The notes: generated by a model not told the origin, from the letters alone. 64,000 nt of DNA from an uncultured Chryseobacterium sp. (GCA_913778275.1 CAJYWN010000019.1:1-64000); one strand, 5' to 3'. Positions 8,989 to 17,746 are shown, numbered from the stretch's first letter. A program made the numbers and translations.

Positions 8989-9870
8989 ATGAAACAAAGA
9001 ACACCGGTTTTTGTAAACATCTTAATAATAATCGGACTTTTAATAGTTTTTTATTATCTGTTTGTACAGAGCTATGAGTTTCTGGGCTCGCCTTATTTCT
9101 GGGGAACTGTGGTAATTGCCGGAATTCTGGCTTACATCCACAACGCTATTGGAGATCTTATTGAAAATAACAAATTCAAAAAGCTTTCTGCAGAAGAAAA
9201 AGCAGCATATCTGGCAGAGAAAAAAGTACCTTATTTCACAAGGTTATATAATGCAGCATTTAAAAAGCAATCTGCTGCTGAAGAGAAAGACATCCTTATC
9301 GACCACGGTTTCGACGGGATTATGGAATTGGACAACCAGTTGCCGAAATGGTGGGTAGGTTTGTTCTACTTTGGGACCGCTTTTTGTATTGTGTATGTTG
9401 CAGCATATTCCTTTACGGATTTTGCGCACCCATTGACAGAATATGAAAAGGAATATAAAGAGCAATTGGCAAGTATTGAAGAATATCAGAAATCTCAGCC
9501 GCCTGTGACGATCGAAACAGCTAAATATTCAGCGGATAATATTGCGGAGGGGAAAGAGCTCTTTAAAACAAACTGTGCATCTTGTCACAAGGAAGACGGT
9601 AGTGGCGGTATTGGTCCGAACCTTACGGATAAATACTGGATCAACCAGCCTGAGAAGACATTATTTAAAAATGTTTTCCACATGGACTGGAACGGATCTC
9701 CTACCAATCCTGCGATGAGAGCCTTCGGTAAGAACGGGGAAGTTTCCGGTGCTGAAATTGAAAAGATTGCAGCGTATGTATATCACATCAACCAGGAATT
9801 GCCTCCGGTAACACCGGCTCAGGGTGGCGCTGCTCCTCAGGGAACTGAAGCACATTGGGAGAAAGAATAA
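8989..9870 (+). CDS. ccoP: cbb3 oxidase subunit III (CcoP), single-heme type
   Basis: A 293-residue membrane-anchored cytochrome c that passes electrons to CcoO/CcoN. Two N-terminal helices (about 8-27 and 34-50), a cytosolic linker, a third helix (about 122-141) and one periplasmic cytochrome c domain with CASCHKEDGSGGIGPNL (C196, C199, H200) and the axial Met in NPAMRAFG. Proteobacterial CcoP carries two CxxCH hemes; only one is visible here, so this is a mono-heme form. The extra N-terminal helices are typical of Bacteroidota CcoP. The C-terminus ends in a Pro/Gly-rich stretch. A strong terminator follows. Confidence 0.95.
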   Translation: MKQRTPVFVNILIIIGLLIVFYYLFVQSYEFLGSPYFWGTVVIAGILAYIHNAIGDLIENNKFKKLSAEEKAAYLAEKKVPYFTRLYNAAFKKQSAAEEKDILIDHGFDGIMELDNQLPKWWVGLFYFGTAFCIVYVAAYSFTDFAHPLTEYEKEYKEQLASIEEYQKSQPPVTIETAKYSADNIAEGKELFKTNCASCHKEDGSGGIGPNLTDKYWINQPEKTLFKNVFHMDWNGSPTNPAMRAFGKNGEVSGAEIEKIAAYVYHINQELPPVTPAQGGAAPQGTEAHWEKE

Positions 9871-9897
9871 TTTTAACAAAAAAATTAGAAACATATG

Positions 9898-9954
9898 AAA
9901 AACATAATTTGTTATTACCTTAAAAATAGTAACGAATTATGTTTTTTCTTTTTT
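9898..9954 (+). terminator. Terminator between ccoP and ccoG
   Basis: A 17-bp stem with one G-T wobble, AAAAACATAATTTGTTA (9898-9914) with TAACGAATTATGTTTTT (9930-9946), and a 15-base loop, followed by a T-rich run. It is a strong rho-independent terminator candidate splitting oxidase structural genes from ccoG. Confidence 0.75.
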
Positions 9955-9968
9955 AAATACCAGTACAT

Positions 9969-11423
9969 ATGTCAGACATAGAAGAAATAGAAGTACGCGG
10001 CGGACAGGGACAGGTTCTGGACCCTGAAACTTACAGAGATTCTATAGGCACCATGGATCAATCCGGGAAAAGGAAATGGGTATATCCCAGAAAGCCTAAA
10101 GGAAAATATACCAATTACAGATATCTGGTAAGCTGTATTTTATTATTGATTTATTTTTCGGTACCATTTGTCAAAATTAATGGGAACCCGATGCTCTTAT
10201 TTAATGTAATTGACAGAGAGTTTTTCATTTTCGGACAACCTTTCTATCCACAGGATTTTTTTATCCTGACGTTGGGGGCTATTGCGTCTCTTATTTTCAT
10301 TATTGTATTTACGATTGCTTTCGGTAGAATTTTCTGCGGGTGGATATGTCCTCAGACAATTTTCCTTGAAATGATTTTCCGTAAAATAGAATATGCAATT
10401 GAAGGAGACAGAAACAAGCAGATGAAACTTGACAGACAAGAGTGGAACAGCGAAAAGATATGGAAAAGAGGACTGAAGTGGACCATTTACCTTATTATTT
10501 CGTTAATCATTACCCACTTCATGTTTATGTATATTGTAGGATATGAAGAAGTTTTAAGAATTGTTTCGGAAGGGCCGTTTGCCCACCCAACCAATTTCAT
10601 CGTAATGATCCTGCTTACGGCTGCATTTTACTTTGTATTTGCATGGTTCAGAGAGCAGGTTTGTACGCTGGTTTGTCCTTACGGAAGATTGCAGGGTGTA
10701 CTAATTGATAAGGATACGGTAAATGTTTTCTACGACTTTAAAAGAGGAGAAAACCGAGCCAAATGGAGGAAAGGAGAAGACCGGAAAGCAGCCGGAAAAG
10801 GAGATTGTATAGACTGCCATCAGTGCGTGGTCGTTTGTCCTACCGGGATCGATATCCGGGACGGACAGCAGCTGGAATGCGTAAACTGTACAGCATGTAT
10901 TGATGCATGTGATGAAGTCATGGAAAAAGTAGGACTTCCTAAAGGGCTTATCCGATATGCTACAGAGAATGAAATCGAAAAGGAAACCCAGTTCAAATTT
11001 ACGGGAAGAATGAAAGGATTTGCCTTAATTCTTGTATTGCTTACCGGTTTTCTGGGATATCTTCTTTATAACCGTGGTGAAATGGAGGCTAAATTCATTA
11101 AGCCAGCAGGAAGCACCTTCTTTGTAAGAGAAGGCCACATTACCAACACTTACAATTATACCTTCCTTAATAAAACCAATGACAAGAAGATTGTAACCAT
11201 CAAAGTCATTGAACCGAAACACGGAGAAGTTATCTACAGTGGCTCCAGCAAGATTACCGTTGAACGGGATAAAATTACCAAAGGAACCGTTAATATCAGC
11301 TTCCCGGAAAGTGAAATGAATCTTTCCAAGCAGAATATTACCATAGGTGTTTATGATATGAGCGGAAAACTGGTAGATTCTTACGAAACCTATTTTGAGG
11401 GACCTTTTAAACTACAATTCTAA
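9969..11423 (+). CDS. ccoG: Cytochrome c oxidase accessory protein CcoG (FixG/RdxA)
   Basis: A 484-residue membrane ferredoxin-like protein reported as a copper reductase in cbb3 oxidase assembly. About five membrane helices surround FCGWICPQTIFLEMIFRKIEY and EQVCTLVCPYGRLQGVL, which are family hallmarks, followed by two 4Fe-4S motifs: CIDCHQCVVVCPTG (starting about C280) and CVNCTACIDACDE. The C-terminal third is a periplasmic Ig-like domain (FixG C-terminal type) ending in YETYFEGPFKLQF. It lies between two terminator hairpins, so its level may be set separately from the oxidase subunits and from fixH. Confidence 0.95.
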   Translation: MSDIEEIEVRGGQGQVLDPETYRDSIGTMDQSGKRKWVYPRKPKGKYTNYRYLVSCILLLIYFSVPFVKINGNPMLLFNVIDREFFIFGQPFYPQDFFILTLGAIASLIFIIVFTIAFGRIFCGWICPQTIFLEMIFRKIEYAIEGDRNKQMKLDRQEWNSEKIWKRGLKWTIYLIISLIITHFMFMYIVGYEEVLRIVSEGPFAHPTNFIVMILLTAAFYFVFAWFREQVCTLVCPYGRLQGVLIDKDTVNVFYDFKRGENRAKWRKGEDRKAAGKGDCIDCHQCVVVCPTGIDIRDGQQLECVNCTACIDACDEVMEKVGLPKGLIRYATENEIEKETQFKFTGRMKGFALILVLLTGFLGYLLYNRGEMEAKFIKPAGSTFFVREGHITNTYNYTFLNKTNDKKIVTIKVIEPKHGEVIYSGSSKITVERDKITKGTVNISFPESEMNLSKQNITIGVYDMSGKLVDSYETYFEGPFKLQF

Positions 11424-11429
11424 TATCAG

Positions 11430-11476
11430 AAACCTCAGTATCAGCAAGCAGTTTGTAAAGTATTGAGGTTTTTAAA
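11430..11476 (+). terminator. Terminator between ccoG and fixH
   Basis: An 11-bp stem AAACCTCAGTA (11430-11440) with TATTGAGGTTT (11461-11471), one wobble and a 20-base loop, followed by TTAAAA. The weak T-run suggests partial termination, so some readthrough into fixH is likely. Confidence 0.6.
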
Positions 11477-11494
11477 ATATTTTAATTTTCAAAA

Positions 11495-11947
11495 ATGAAA
11501 AAATTTACTTGGGGACACGGTGTAGTCATCGCATTATTAGCATTTATGGCATTTATATTATCCATGATGTTTCTTTTCCCGAACGGACAAAAAAATTCTG
11601 AAATGGTAACCGATAATTATTACGAAGAAGAACTGAAATATCAGGATGTTATCGATGCTAAAAAAAGAGCCGATAATCTAGAGGAAAAGCCGGTCTACAG
11701 CCAGGATAAAAGCGGGATTAAAATTACTTTCCCGAAAGATTATGATAACTCCAACACAACGGTAAAATTTGTTTTAAACAGAACCGACGATCAGAATTTA
11801 GATATACACAAATCTGTGCAGCTTGATGCTGGCAAATCATTTTTAATTCCTGCTCAGGTACTGAAAATGGGAAATTATACTTTACGATTAAACTGGACTA
11901 AAGATAAAACAGATTACAGAATGGATTATGATGTGATATGGAAATAG
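11495..11947 (+). CDS. fixH: FixH/CcoH-family cbb3 oxidase assembly protein
   Basis: A 150-residue protein with one N-terminal membrane helix (about 8-29) and a soluble periplasmic domain. The KNSEMVTDNYYEEELKYQDVIDAKKRADNL stretch following the helix is the recognisable FixH feature. FixH/CcoH interacts with the oxidase during assembly in proteobacteria; the same role here is inferred from family and position. Its 3' end overlaps the start of the next gene by 10 bases, indicating translational coupling with the SafE-like exporter. Confidence 0.9.
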   Translation: MKKFTWGHGVVIALLAFMAFILSMMFLFPNGQKNSEMVTDNYYEEELKYQDVIDAKKRADNLEEKPVYSQDKSGIKITFPKDYDNSNTTVKFVLNRTDDQNLDIHKSVQLDAGKSFLIPAQVLKMGNYTLRLNWTKDKTDYRMDYDVIWK

Positions 11948-12705
11948 CACTTATTGTATCGGCTATAGGATTGGGATTTGCTTCCGGTTTTCACTGTATC
12001 GGAATGTGCGGGCCTATTGCCTTATCAATGGGATTAACCAAAAAGCAGGCTACCAATTACTACCTTCAGAATCTTACATATCAATTCGGAAGAATTTTTA
12101 CCTATTCTCTTTTGGGAGCAATTCTGGGGATTATTGGGGAAGGTTTTGAAATGGCGGGGATTCAAAAATACCTTACCATTACTGTAGGGATACTTTTGAT
12201 CATCATGGCGTTATTCTCATTTGGAGGGAAAGATTTTGCTTCAAAAGTTCCTTTTTTTTCAAAATTTTTATTCAAAGTAAAATCAAATTTGGGAAGGTTA
12301 TTGCAAAAGGCAGATTACCGATCAAGATTTACGACAGGAATTCTTAATGGCTTCTTGCCCTGCGGAATGGTTTATATGGCTTTAACGGCAAGTCTTGCAA
12401 GCGGCGGAATATGGCAGGGCGCTTTATACATGGCACTTTTTGGTTTGGGAACCCTTCCTTTTATGTTTGCGGTGGTTTTGGTCGGAAACTTAATGAGTCA
12501 GACGTTCAGGATAAAAGTATTAAGGGTAATTCCGGTGGTAATGATTATTCTGGGAGGATTATTTATCGTAAGAGGTCTGGAATTGGGCATTCCTTATCTC
12601 TCTCCAAGAGCAGAAGCAATGACGATATCTAAGGAAAACCAGGGAGATTGTCATTTGCCGGGAGATCATGGCACACACAACCATAACAATACCAATTGTC
12701 ATTAA
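11938..12705 (+). CDS. SafE/UreH-like sulfite-exporter family membrane protein of the cbb3 locus
   Basis: A 255-residue membrane protein with six or seven helices. The first helix carries GFASGFHCIGMCGPIALSMG, and NGFLPCGMVYMAL lies in the middle; this paired C-and-G pattern is typical of the UreH-like transmembrane family that occurs in cco clusters. Family members near cbb3 genes are thought to help copper or heme delivery; the substrate is unproven. The C-terminal 25 residues are rich in His and Cys (GDCHLPGDHGTHNHNNTNCH), a plausible metal-binding tail. It overlaps fixH by 10 bases and is followed by a terminator that closes the locus. Confidence 0.88.
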   Translation: MEIALIVSAIGLGFASGFHCIGMCGPIALSMGLTKKQATNYYLQNLTYQFGRIFTYSLLGAILGIIGEGFEMAGIQKYLTITVGILLIIMALFSFGGKDFASKVPFFSKFLFKVKSNLGRLLQKADYRSRFTTGILNGFLPCGMVYMALTASLASGGIWQGALYMALFGLGTLPFMFAVVLVGNLMSQTFRIKVLRVIPVVMIILGGLFIVRGLELGIPYLSPRAEAMTISKENQGDCHLPGDHGTHNHNNTNCH

Positions 12706-12726
12706 TAAATTTGACTAAAATAGAAG

Positions 12727-12758
12727 AGGCTGTTCCAATAAGGACAGCCTGTTTCTTT
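12727..12758 (+). terminator. Terminator closing the cbb3 locus
   Basis: A 9-bp stem with one wobble, AGGCTGTTC with GGACAGCCT, sits 20 bases after the SafE-like gene and is followed by GTTTCTTTATG. It separates the plus-strand cbb3 locus from the convergent serS. Confidence 0.75.
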
Positions 12759-12771
12759 ATGTTCGTAATTT

Positions 12772-14040
12772 TTAATTAATTACATCAAATCGCGCATACT
12801 CAGCAATTTTCTTCGGAAGCTTAATGCCTTCCTCCGTTTGGTTGTTTTCCAGCAAAGCCGCCATAATTCTCGGCAATGCCATTGCAGATCCGTTTAAGGT
12901 ATGTACCAATTGTGATTTTCCGTCTGTTTTATAACGGCATTTCAGCCTGTTAGCCTGGAACGTTTCAAAATTGGAGACAGAACTTACCTCCAGCCATTTT
13001 TCCTGGGCAGCACTCCAAACCTCAAAATCGTAAGTCATTGCAGAAGCAAATCCGGTGTCTCCTCCACATAACCTCAATACTCTGTAAGGAAGTTCAAGAT
13101 CACTCAGAATTTCTTTGATATGCTCCACCATCTCTTCTAAAACCGCATAAGAATTCTCCGGTTTTTCAATTCTTACGATCTCTACTTTCTCAAACTGATG
13201 AAGACGGTTCAGTCCTCTTACGTGAGCACCGTAACTTCCCGCTTCTCTACGGTAACACTGAGAGAAAGCCGTATTTTTGACTGGAAGATCTCTTTCCTCA
13301 AACAAGACATCACGGTACAGATTGGTAACCGGCACTTCAGCGGTAGGAATCAGATACAGATTATCTTCGTTAATATAATACATCTGTCCTTCTTTATCAG
13401 GAAGCTGTCCTGTTCCATATCCTGAAGCTTCATTTACCACATGCGGAGGATTAACTTCCATATATCCCTTTTCAACATTTTTATCGAGGAAATACTGAAC
13501 CAAAGCTCTCTGAAGCCTTGCTCCTTTTCCTAAATACACGGGGAAACCTGCACCGGCAATTTTCACACCCAGTTCAAAATCGATAAGATTGTACTTTTTC
13601 GCCAGCTCCCAGTGAGGGATTGCTCCTTCGCCCAGTCCTTCTACATCGTGAGACTGGTAAATAATCTCATTATCGTCTGCAGAGGCTCCGTTTTTTACCT
13701 TTTCATGCGGAATATTCGGAAGCTGATATAAAATATTGATGAGTTCTTTTTCTTTGACATCTAATTGCGATTTCAATTCCGACGTCGACTCTTTAAGCTG
13801 TGCAGTTTTAGATTTTGCAGATTCGGCTTCTTCTTTTTTTCCCTCTTTCATCAAAAGACCGATTTCTTTGGAAATTTTGTTACTTTCGGAAAGTTGCGAA
13901 TCCAATTCAAACTGAATTTTTCTTCTTTCGTCGTCGGTAGCAATAGCCTCCTCCACCAACTCAAGATTCCTGAATTGTCTTTTCTTAAGACCTTCTAAAA
14001 CGCGCTCTTTGTTGTCGCGCAAAAAATTGACTTGTAACAT
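12772..14040 (-). CDS. serS: Serine--tRNA ligase
   Basis: A 422-residue class II aminoacyl-tRNA synthetase that charges tRNA-Ser. An N-terminal coiled-coil arm (about 30-100, rich in Glu, Lys and Ser) is followed by the catalytic core: the TAEVPVTNLYRD stretch, motif 2 with AFSQCYRREAGSYGAHVRGLNRLHQFEKVE, the LCGGDTGFASAMTYDFEVWSAAQEKWLEVSSVSN region, and motif 3 GSAMALPRIMAALLENNQ. Length and order are normal. It stands alone on the minus strand; no leader element was found upstream. Confidence 0.97.
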   Translation of the reverse strand: MLQVNFLRDNKERVLEGLKKRQFRNLELVEEAIATDDERRKIQFELDSQLSESNKISKEIGLLMKEGKKEEAESAKSKTAQLKESTSELKSQLDVKEKELINILYQLPNIPHEKVKNGASADDNEIIYQSHDVEGLGEGAIPHWELAKKYNLIDFELGVKIAGAGFPVYLGKGARLQRALVQYFLDKNVEKGYMEVNPPHVVNEASGYGTGQLPDKEGQMYYINEDNLYLIPTAEVPVTNLYRDVLFEERDLPVKNTAFSQCYRREAGSYGAHVRGLNRLHQFEKVEIVRIEKPENSYAVLEEMVEHIKEILSDLELPYRVLRLCGGDTGFASAMTYDFEVWSAAQEKWLEVSSVSNFETFQANRLKCRYKTDGKSQLVHTLNGSAMALPRIMAALLENNQTEEGIKLPKKIAEYARFDVIN

Positions 14041-14106
14041 TTTATTTAGATGTTAGTTATTAGAATGTTGAACATCAGAATGCCAACAGTTTTGCAAATG
14101 TATAAA

Positions 14107-14610
14107 TTATTTTACGATTGTAACCACATTCGGAGAACCCGCCTGTTTGGTGAATCTTAAGGTGTCATTATAATATACTTTCGAGACTTCGAATACAGAC
14201 GGTGTCATCCTGTACTCGACTTTAAGATTTTCTTCAATAGTATCTAAAATTGTATTGTTGAGCCTCTTGATCAGGGAAACCTTAATATCAGAACGGTAAA
14301 TTTTATTATCTGCATCCAAAGTATCGATCCCTATCCTTTTAGCTCCGGCAATGTATTCTATAAAAAGAGTAGAGTCTGCTGTTGCACGCAGCGTGCTGCT
14401 TACAGGTGAAACATCTTTATCACCATTAATGTCATTAAAAGAATAGGTAAAATAGGTGAAGTCTTTCTTATTGTTGAAAAGATCCCTTCCGGATTTATTT
14501 TTCATATAGATATTCAGGATCTGGTCAATATTCTGCAGATCATCATCGCCTGTCCTGCAACCGAGGAAAGCAAAAAAAACAACCAGAACTCCGAAAAAAA
14601 TATTCTTCAT
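14107..14610 (-). CDS. Hypothetical lipoprotein
   Basis: About 167 residues beginning with a lipoprotein signal peptide: basic start, hydrophobic stretch and lipobox FLGC (acylated Cys about residue 18 from the chosen ATG), then an acidic DDDLQN segment. The mature part is polar, with predicted beta-rich stretches and no motif I recognise. I chose the ATG at 14610 because MKN starts the signal peptide; an ATG three codons upstream is possible. Neighbours are serS and a flippase gene, neither of which indicates function. Confidence 0.65.
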   Translation of the reverse strand: MKNIFFGVLVVFFAFLGCRTGDDDLQNIDQILNIYMKNKSGRDLFNNKKDFTYFTYSFNDINGDKDVSPVSSTLRATADSTLFIEYIAGAKRIGIDTLDADNKIYRSDIKVSLIKRLNNTILDTIEENLKVEYRMTPSVFEVSKVYYNDTLRFTKQAGSPNVVTIVK

Positions 14611-14701
14611 GTCCGGCAAAGATAAAAACTTATTTTTAATTTTTCTGCTGATTTATTGGCCATCAGGATTATTTAACAGCAATTTTGGTAAAGGGAAACT
14701 C

Positions 14702-14734
14702 AACTTTGTCAAAGTTTAAATCTTTGACAAAGTT
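14702..14734. repeat. 13-bp inverted repeat (AACTTTGTCAAAG/CTTTGACAAAGTT)
   Basis: Perfect 13-bp arms (14702-14714 and 14722-14734) around a seven-base AT spacer, lying between the flippase and the lipoprotein gene. The T-run follows on the plus strand only (TTTTTACC), so it is a poor minus-strand terminator. Half of each arm is itself nearly palindromic, as in dispersed short palindromes of this group. Confidence 0.55.
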
Positions 14735-14743
14735 TTTACCCTA

Positions 14744-15997
14744 TTACTTTTTCAGAACTTTGCTCAACAGAAGACCGATTTCGGCTTTGGAAGGAATAAA
14801 ATCCCGGATCCGAAATTCGGTGATCTTATAAAATCTCCAGAATAAGACTCCCGATGAAAGACAATAAGAAGCAGAATTTACGATGCAGGCTCCCCTGATT
14901 CCCCATTTAGGAACGATATAAAAAGAGGAGATCAAAGTAAATATAAGCCCGGCAAAAGATTTAACATTTAAAATTCTTAATTTGTTAATTCCTGCAAAAT
15001 AATATCCTATAACATTGCTTACAGCTATAGCTAAAATCCCTGGTGAGAGCAACAACACAATTTCTTTTGTCTTCCTGAAATCTTTACCGAAAATCAGCGC
15101 ATACCAGTCAGCAGGAATCATCAGCATGATAAAAATAAACAAAAGCGTGATGAGAAAACTTATACGCACTGAAATTTTTGTTTTTTCAATAGCATCGTTT
15201 GAATTGGTATTATTCACCACATCTGCATAAAGCACGATGGAAAGGCTGCGGCTTACCGTCCAGACTGCTTCGGAGAAGGCAATTCCTACAGAAAATATAC
15301 CCACACTTACAATTCCCTTATAATACTCAAGAAAATAGAATGATAACCTGTTATTCAGAAATTGCAGAAAGGCACTTAACTGCGTCTTCCATCCATAACT
15401 GAATAGCTTCGATCCCGTTTCTTTGGTTAGAACTATTTTCTTACAATCCGCAGATCTTGTGACCTGAAAAGCACTTGTGATAAATAATACTGTAAAGCAG
15501 CTTATCTGAGCAATAAAATATGCATTAACCGAAGTAAATTTTACGATATAAACAATGATGATGATGAATATGATGTGAACAAGCTGCTGCAGAACCGTGT
15601 ATAAATTGAACAGTTTCATATTCTGCTGTCCCACAAAAAGGTTTATATTGGCAGTAAGAAGTGAAGAAGACACAGAAAGTGCCATAAGAAAATAAAAATA
15701 TTCAACAGTACGGCTAAAACTGAATACAACAGGAACGAGGACCCCAATAAGAATTGCCCAGATATAAGCGAAAGGCAGAATTTCTTCCGTCCTGAATTTT
15801 CTTGCAAAATAGCTCATGCTGCTTCCAACGAAAATATTGGCAAAAAAACTAATGATCGTAAGATCAGCAATAATTATTGATATTATTCCTTTCCCGCTGC
15901 TTCCCCACACATTGGTTGAATAGATCACCAATCCGAAATTCAGAATAAGAATTAAAAACCGGGAAATAAGGGTTTTAAAAATGGCATTTTCCTTCAT
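14744..15997 (-). CDS. Oligosaccharide flippase (Wzx-like, MOP superfamily)
   Basis: A 417-residue polytopic membrane protein with about twelve hydrophobic helices. The N-terminus (LISRFLILILNFGLVIYSTNVWGSSGKGIISII) has the layout of polysaccharide biosynthesis/flippase proteins, which move lipid-linked sugar units across the inner membrane. Charged residues are sparse within helices, and the protein is near the usual length. It is one base from the upstream glycosyltransferase, so the pair is co-transcribed and probably acts on the same surface glycan. Which glycan cannot be read from this window. Confidence 0.82.
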   Translation of the reverse strand: MKENAIFKTLISRFLILILNFGLVIYSTNVWGSSGKGIISIIIADLTIISFFANIFVGSSMSYFARKFRTEEILPFAYIWAILIGVLVPVVFSFSRTVEYFYFLMALSVSSSLLTANINLFVGQQNMKLFNLYTVLQQLVHIIFIIIIVYIVKFTSVNAYFIAQISCFTVLFITSAFQVTRSADCKKIVLTKETGSKLFSYGWKTQLSAFLQFLNNRLSFYFLEYYKGIVSVGIFSVGIAFSEAVWTVSRSLSIVLYADVVNNTNSNDAIEKTKISVRISFLITLLFIFIMLMIPADWYALIFGKDFRKTKEIVLLLSPGILAIAVSNVIGYYFAGINKLRILNVKSFAGLIFTLISSFYIVPKWGIRGACIVNSASYCLSSGVLFWRFYKITEFRIRDFIPSKAEIGLLLSKVLKK

Positions 15998-15998
15998 C

Positions 15999-17138
15999 TT
16001 AAGCTAATGTGTGTTTGATAAAGGTCAGGAAATTATTCCTTATTCCCGCCCAGTTATATTTTATTTCATATTCTTTTCTTGCATTGTAAGCATGTTTCGA
16101 ATACAGTTTCGGATTGTTATGATAATTCAATATAAGATCTGAAATTTCTTCTGAATTTTCCGGATCAACTAAAAAACCAAACTTTGAGACATCAACATGC
16201 TGGCGGGTTGCTTTCAGATCAGTATAAATTACGGGTTTTCCGGATGCAGCATAATAAAATATCTTAATTGGCAGACAATGATGGCTTTCGTAATTCATCG
16301 TTCGCAAATCAAAACAGATATCTGCATCGGCATAACCTTCCGTAAAGGTTTCAAAGGAAGCCGGCTTTTCTATTCTGATATTTTCAAATTGATATTTTTT
16401 CATCAGTGTCAAAAAATATTTTTCGTCTTTTTCCTTTCTTGAAGCGCCAATCAAAAGTATTGAAATTTTAAGGTGAGGAGCCTTTTTTCTAAGACTGTCC
16501 ACTGCTGAAAAAAAATTACCAATCCCTTTTTCCTCTGAAAACTGGCCGGTATAGCATAAGGTTATTTCATTCGGATGTAAGCTTTTAATATTCGGCTGAA
16601 TGTAAATGTCATCAGGATAATAAGGTAGAACTATTGATTTTTTAAACGGGAAAAGATATGCCAGCGGGAATTTCTTTGTGTTTTCTCCAAAAATATAATG
16701 CGTGCTGATAAGTCCGGCATACAGCTGAATAAGAAAAAACTTTATCCCATGAATGATATTCAAAGGAAAAGAAAACCTTTCTACCATTCTCATCGATGGA
16801 TACCATTCTGTGATATCATAGATGATACTTACTTTTTTATTTTTTCCGATGCTTTTTGCCGCTATTACAGCCAGGGGCTCCGAACAGATTATGACGTCGG
16901 GCTGATAATCAATACCTATTTTTTCCAGAATTCTTTTCTTTTCATGAATGCTTCTTTCAAGAACAGCATATGATTCTATTTCAATTCCGTCAATCTTTCC
17001 CTGAAATTCTGATGAAAGGCTGCATATTTTAACCTCATAGCCGGCTTCTCTCAATGCTTTTGCCTGATGATAGAATATTCTGTCATCATCATGTCTGTGC
17101 GCGGTCGTTAAAAAAAGCAGTTTAGGTATTTTCATCAA
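15999..17138 (-). CDS. Glycosyltransferase family 4-like protein
   Basis: A 379-residue GT-B fold enzyme. The N-terminal half begins KLLFLTTAHRHDDDRIFYHQAKALREAGYEVKICS, typical of group 1 transferases. The C-terminal half has the nucleotide-sugar-binding region, with CYTGQFSEEKGIGNF, DADICFDLR and KIFYYAASGKPVIYTDL. The usual E(x7)E motif is seen only in a loose form. It would add a sugar to a surface glycan in the cytoplasm; donor and acceptor are unknown. It is followed by a flippase one base away. Either of two adjacent Met codons could be the start. Confidence 0.85.
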   Translation of the reverse strand: MMKIPKLLFLTTAHRHDDDRIFYHQAKALREAGYEVKICSLSSEFQGKIDGIEIESYAVLERSIHEKKRILEKIGIDYQPDVIICSEPLAVIAAKSIGKNKKVSIIYDITEWYPSMRMVERFSFPLNIIHGIKFFLIQLYAGLISTHYIFGENTKKFPLAYLFPFKKSIVLPYYPDDIYIQPNIKSLHPNEITLCYTGQFSEEKGIGNFFSAVDSLRKKAPHLKISILLIGASRKEKDEKYFLTLMKKYQFENIRIEKPASFETFTEGYADADICFDLRTMNYESHHCLPIKIFYYAASGKPVIYTDLKATRQHVDVSKFGFLVDPENSEEISDLILNYHNNPKLYSKHAYNARKEYEIKYNWAGIRNNFLTFIKHTLA

Positions 17139-17186
17139 AAGACAATTAATCTCTTTTCCAGAATTTTCACAAATATAATTAAAGCA

Positions 17187-17211
17187 AAAAAGTGGAAGAG
17201 CTCCACTTTTT
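17187..17211 (-). terminator. Terminator of the 17234-17722 gene
   Basis: A 10-bp stem AAAAAGTGGA (17187-17196) with TCCACTTTTT (17202-17211) and a five-base loop, followed on the minus strand by further T residues. It separates this gene from the glycosyltransferase. Confidence 0.7.
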
Positions 17212-17233
17212 ATTTATTTCAATTAATAGGCTG

Positions 17234-17722
17234 TCATTTTATAGATGCCGCCCAGCTTCTTTCAAAAGGCAGAAGAAAATTTACTAAAAACTCCAGGTAG
17301 GTATTTTTTGAAAAATCAAAAACCTGAATATCCTTAGAAATTTCCCCACTTCTTATTTTAGATTTAAAATCAATAAGCTTTACGGTTTTTACTTCCCCAT
17401 TTTCGATGAAGCTTGCTTTCATTCTGTCAAAAAGACCTAACTGATATTCTTCATCAATTTCCCTAATAACTTTACCCAATGCATCAATGCTGCATCCTGA
17501 GGCCATTTCTTTCTCTTCATCTACACAGATAATGATAAACTGATTCTTTTCAATTTTAAAAGATGATGAAAGAGGTTTACCATGCGCTGCCCAGGTAGCC
17601 AGAAAATCAAAAAGCTTTTCAGTAATTGCTTTTGCCTCCTTTGTTTCGAACGGTCTCGATGCGGGATATATAATAACTCTGTAGTCGTTGGTCTCTACAA
17701 TATTTGATTCTTCAATCTTCAT
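17234..17722 (-). CDS. Conserved-looking protein of unknown function (162 aa)
   Basis: A soluble 162-residue protein without signal peptide or membrane helix. Features are YRVIIYPASRPF near the N-terminus, FLATWAAHGKPLSSSF, IIICVDEEKEMASGCSIDALGKVIREI, and a C-terminal LLPFERSWAA. I recall that related flavobacterial proteins often carry the label ABC transporter ATPase, but there is no Walker A, Walker B or ABC signature here, so that name would be wrong. The conserved Cys-Ser in ASGCSID could be functional. It is transcribed alone, with its own terminator; its role is unknown. Confidence 0.7.
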   Translation of the reverse strand: MKIEESNIVETNDYRVIIYPASRPFETKEAKAITEKLFDFLATWAAHGKPLSSSFKIEKNQFIIICVDEEKEMASGCSIDALGKVIREIDEEYQLGLFDRMKASFIENGEVKTVKLIDFKSKIRSGEISKDIQVFDFSKNTYLEFLVNFLLPFERSWAASIK

Positions 17723-17746
17723 GTCTGTTACATTTAAAGTTCAAAA

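Noticed and set aside
17234..17722. ABC transporter ATPase label for the 162-residue protein
   Set aside because: No Walker A, Walker B or ABC signature is present, so a transporter role is unsupported.
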